In this document: positions 5,153 through 5,869 of the stretch, piece by piece
How the letters are laid out: each line of letters starts with the position of its first letter
Numbering within the stretch: the first letter of the stretch is position 1
Source: Deltaproteobacteria bacterium
Lineage (GTDB): Bacteria; Bdellovibrionota; UBA1018
Assembly (NCBI GenBank): GCA_016194835.1
Contig: JACQAU010000032.1
Coordinates: forward strand, 1 to 5,869
DNA: 5,869 bases
Reading direction: 5' to 3'
Notes under the pieces: generated by a model
Told to the model about the DNA's origin: nothing
Database searches by the model: none
Seen by the model: only the letters and a program-made list of their open reading frames with translations
Program-made: the position numbers and the translations under genes

Positions 5153-5869
5153 TTAGTATTCTAATAACGCATTAGCTAAATCGTGTAAAATATGTAAACG
5201 TGTTGCTACTATATCTTTTGCGCGTTTATAGTTTTTTTCAACAATATCTCTAATTTCACGATCTATTGTCTGTGCTGTTTGTTCTGAATAATCCCTGTGC
5301 TGTGCAATTTCACGGCCTAAAAATATAGTTTCTTCTTTTTGCCCAAACGCTAGTGGGCCCAAAATATCACTCATTCCCCATTCGCATACCATTTTACGAG
5401 CAAGCTCAGTAGCTCTTTCGATATCATTTCCTGCTCCTGTTGTTCTTTGGTTAAGGACTAATTCTTCTGCCACTCTGCCACCCATAAGAAATGCTATATT
5501 GTTTTCGGCTTTCTCTTTTGAAAGATTTACTCGATCCTCGTTAGGCAAAGTTTGTGTAACACCTAAAGCCATGCCCCGTGGAATAATAGTAACTTTATGA
5601 ATTGGATCTGTACCAGGCAAAAACTTGCCAACCAATGTATGCCCACCTTCATGATAGGCAGTTGTTCTTTTTTCCTGTTCTGTAAGAACCATGCTGCGCC
5701 TTTCGACACCCATAAGTACTTTGTCTTTAGCTTGTTCAAGATCTTCCATTTCGATATACTTTTTTTCCTTGCTAGCAGCAATTAGAGCTGCTTCGTTCAC
5801 TAGGTTTTCTAAATCAGCTCCTGAAAACCCAGGTGTGCCTCTAGCAATAACAGATAAATTAACAGGAGG
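5153..5869 (-). CDS. ftsH: ATP-dependent zinc metalloprotease FtsH (C-terminal part; 5' end beyond window)
   Basis: FtsH is a hexameric inner-membrane AAA+ protease that degrades misassembled membrane proteins and selected cytosolic regulators. The window holds 238 codons before the stop: the end of the AAA+ lid region (LSVIARGTPGFSGADLENLVNEAAL at about 5-29, the classic FtsH signature), then the M41 peptidase domain with HEGGH at 73-77 (HExxH zinc site, usually HEAGH), GRVAEELV at 131-138 and TTGAGNDIERAT at 143-154, whose Asp149 is the third zinc ligand. The Walker motifs and membrane helices would lie off the right edge. The frame stops at TAA (5153-5155), 34 codons earlier than the family pattern predicts, but the peptidase domain is complete before it, so the shortened protein might still work. 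No start is visible; the GTG at 5800 is internal. Confidence 0.93.
   Translation of the reverse strand, partial: PPVNLSVIARGTPGFSGADLENLVNEAALIAASKEKKYIEMEDLEQAKDKVLMGVERRSMVLTEQEKRTTAYHEGGHTLVGKFLPGTDPIHKVTIIPRGMALGVTQTLPNEDRVNLSKEKAENNIAFLMGGRVAEELVLNQRTTGAGNDIERATELARKMVCEWGMSDILGPLAFGQKEETIFLGREIAQHRDYSEQTAQTIDREIRDIVEKNYKRAKDIVATRLHILHDLANALLEY

Noticed and set aside
5153..5155. TAA reassigned to an amino acid in this organism
   Set aside because: glmM and pdxJ both end in TAA at the expected family length, and ybbR ends in TAG, so neither codon looks reassigned. The stop in ftsH is better explained by mutation, local read-through or error.
5637..5651. Loss of FtsH zinc site because HEAGH reads HEGGH
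   Set aside because: The HExxH zinc ligands and catalytic Glu are kept and the downstream Asp ligand is present; only a non-ligand residue differs.

Overview
The window is a compact run of genes, all on the minus strand, so transcription runs from high to low coordinates. In that order it holds: the 3' part of ftsH (membrane AAA+ zinc protease, cut by the right edge); cdaA (diadenylate cyclase) in two out-of-frame pieces; a ybbR/cdaR gene; glmM (phosphoglucosamine mutase); pdxJ (pyridoxine 5'-phosphate synthase); and a bifunctional nnr (NAD(P)H-hydrate epimerase/dehydratase, cut by the left edge). No tRNA, rRNA, CRISPR array, insertion sequence or plus-strand gene could be supported. The only gene-free gaps are about 90 bp (pdxJ-nnr), about 42 bp (ftsH tail to cdaA) and a few shorter junctions.

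The DNA is AT-rich and the genes are standard bacterial housekeeping genes of Gram-negative type. The order ftsH-(folP)-cdaA-ybbR-glmM-pdxJ-(acpS)-nnr is, from memory, the one seen in several deltaproteobacterial-type lineages (Desulfobacterota, Bdellovibrionota) and some related phyla. I infer a Gram-negative bacterium of that broad kind, with low confidence at phylum level. Measured against that order, folP is absent between ftsH and cdaA, and acpS is absent between pdxJ and nnr.

Functionally the core is the cdaA-ybbR-glmM module. CdaA makes c-di-AMP at the membrane, the YbbR/CdaR protein binds and modulates it, and GlmM makes glucosamine-1-phosphate for peptidoglycan and LPS and is known in Firmicutes to inhibit CdaA. 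PdxJ makes the PLP precursor, Nnr repairs damaged NAD(P)H, and FtsH performs membrane-protein quality control.

The notable signals are lesions and repeats. (1) ftsH has an in-frame TAA, after which 34 codons of recognisable FtsH C-terminus continue in the same frame to a normal TAG. (2) cdaA has lost about 70 internal codons and changed frame, leaving a membrane half and a catalytic-motif half; the second half has a well-placed Shine-Dalgarno sequence and ATG. (3) The pdxJ-nnr junction carries 26-bp tandem repeats, each with a small palindrome and an extended -10-like motif; the pdxJ stop codon lies inside the array. Together they suggest local gene erosion (or assembly/consensus errors in a draft genome) rather than a new system. 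glmM, ybbR, pdxJ and the visible part of nnr read cleanly with their key motifs intact.
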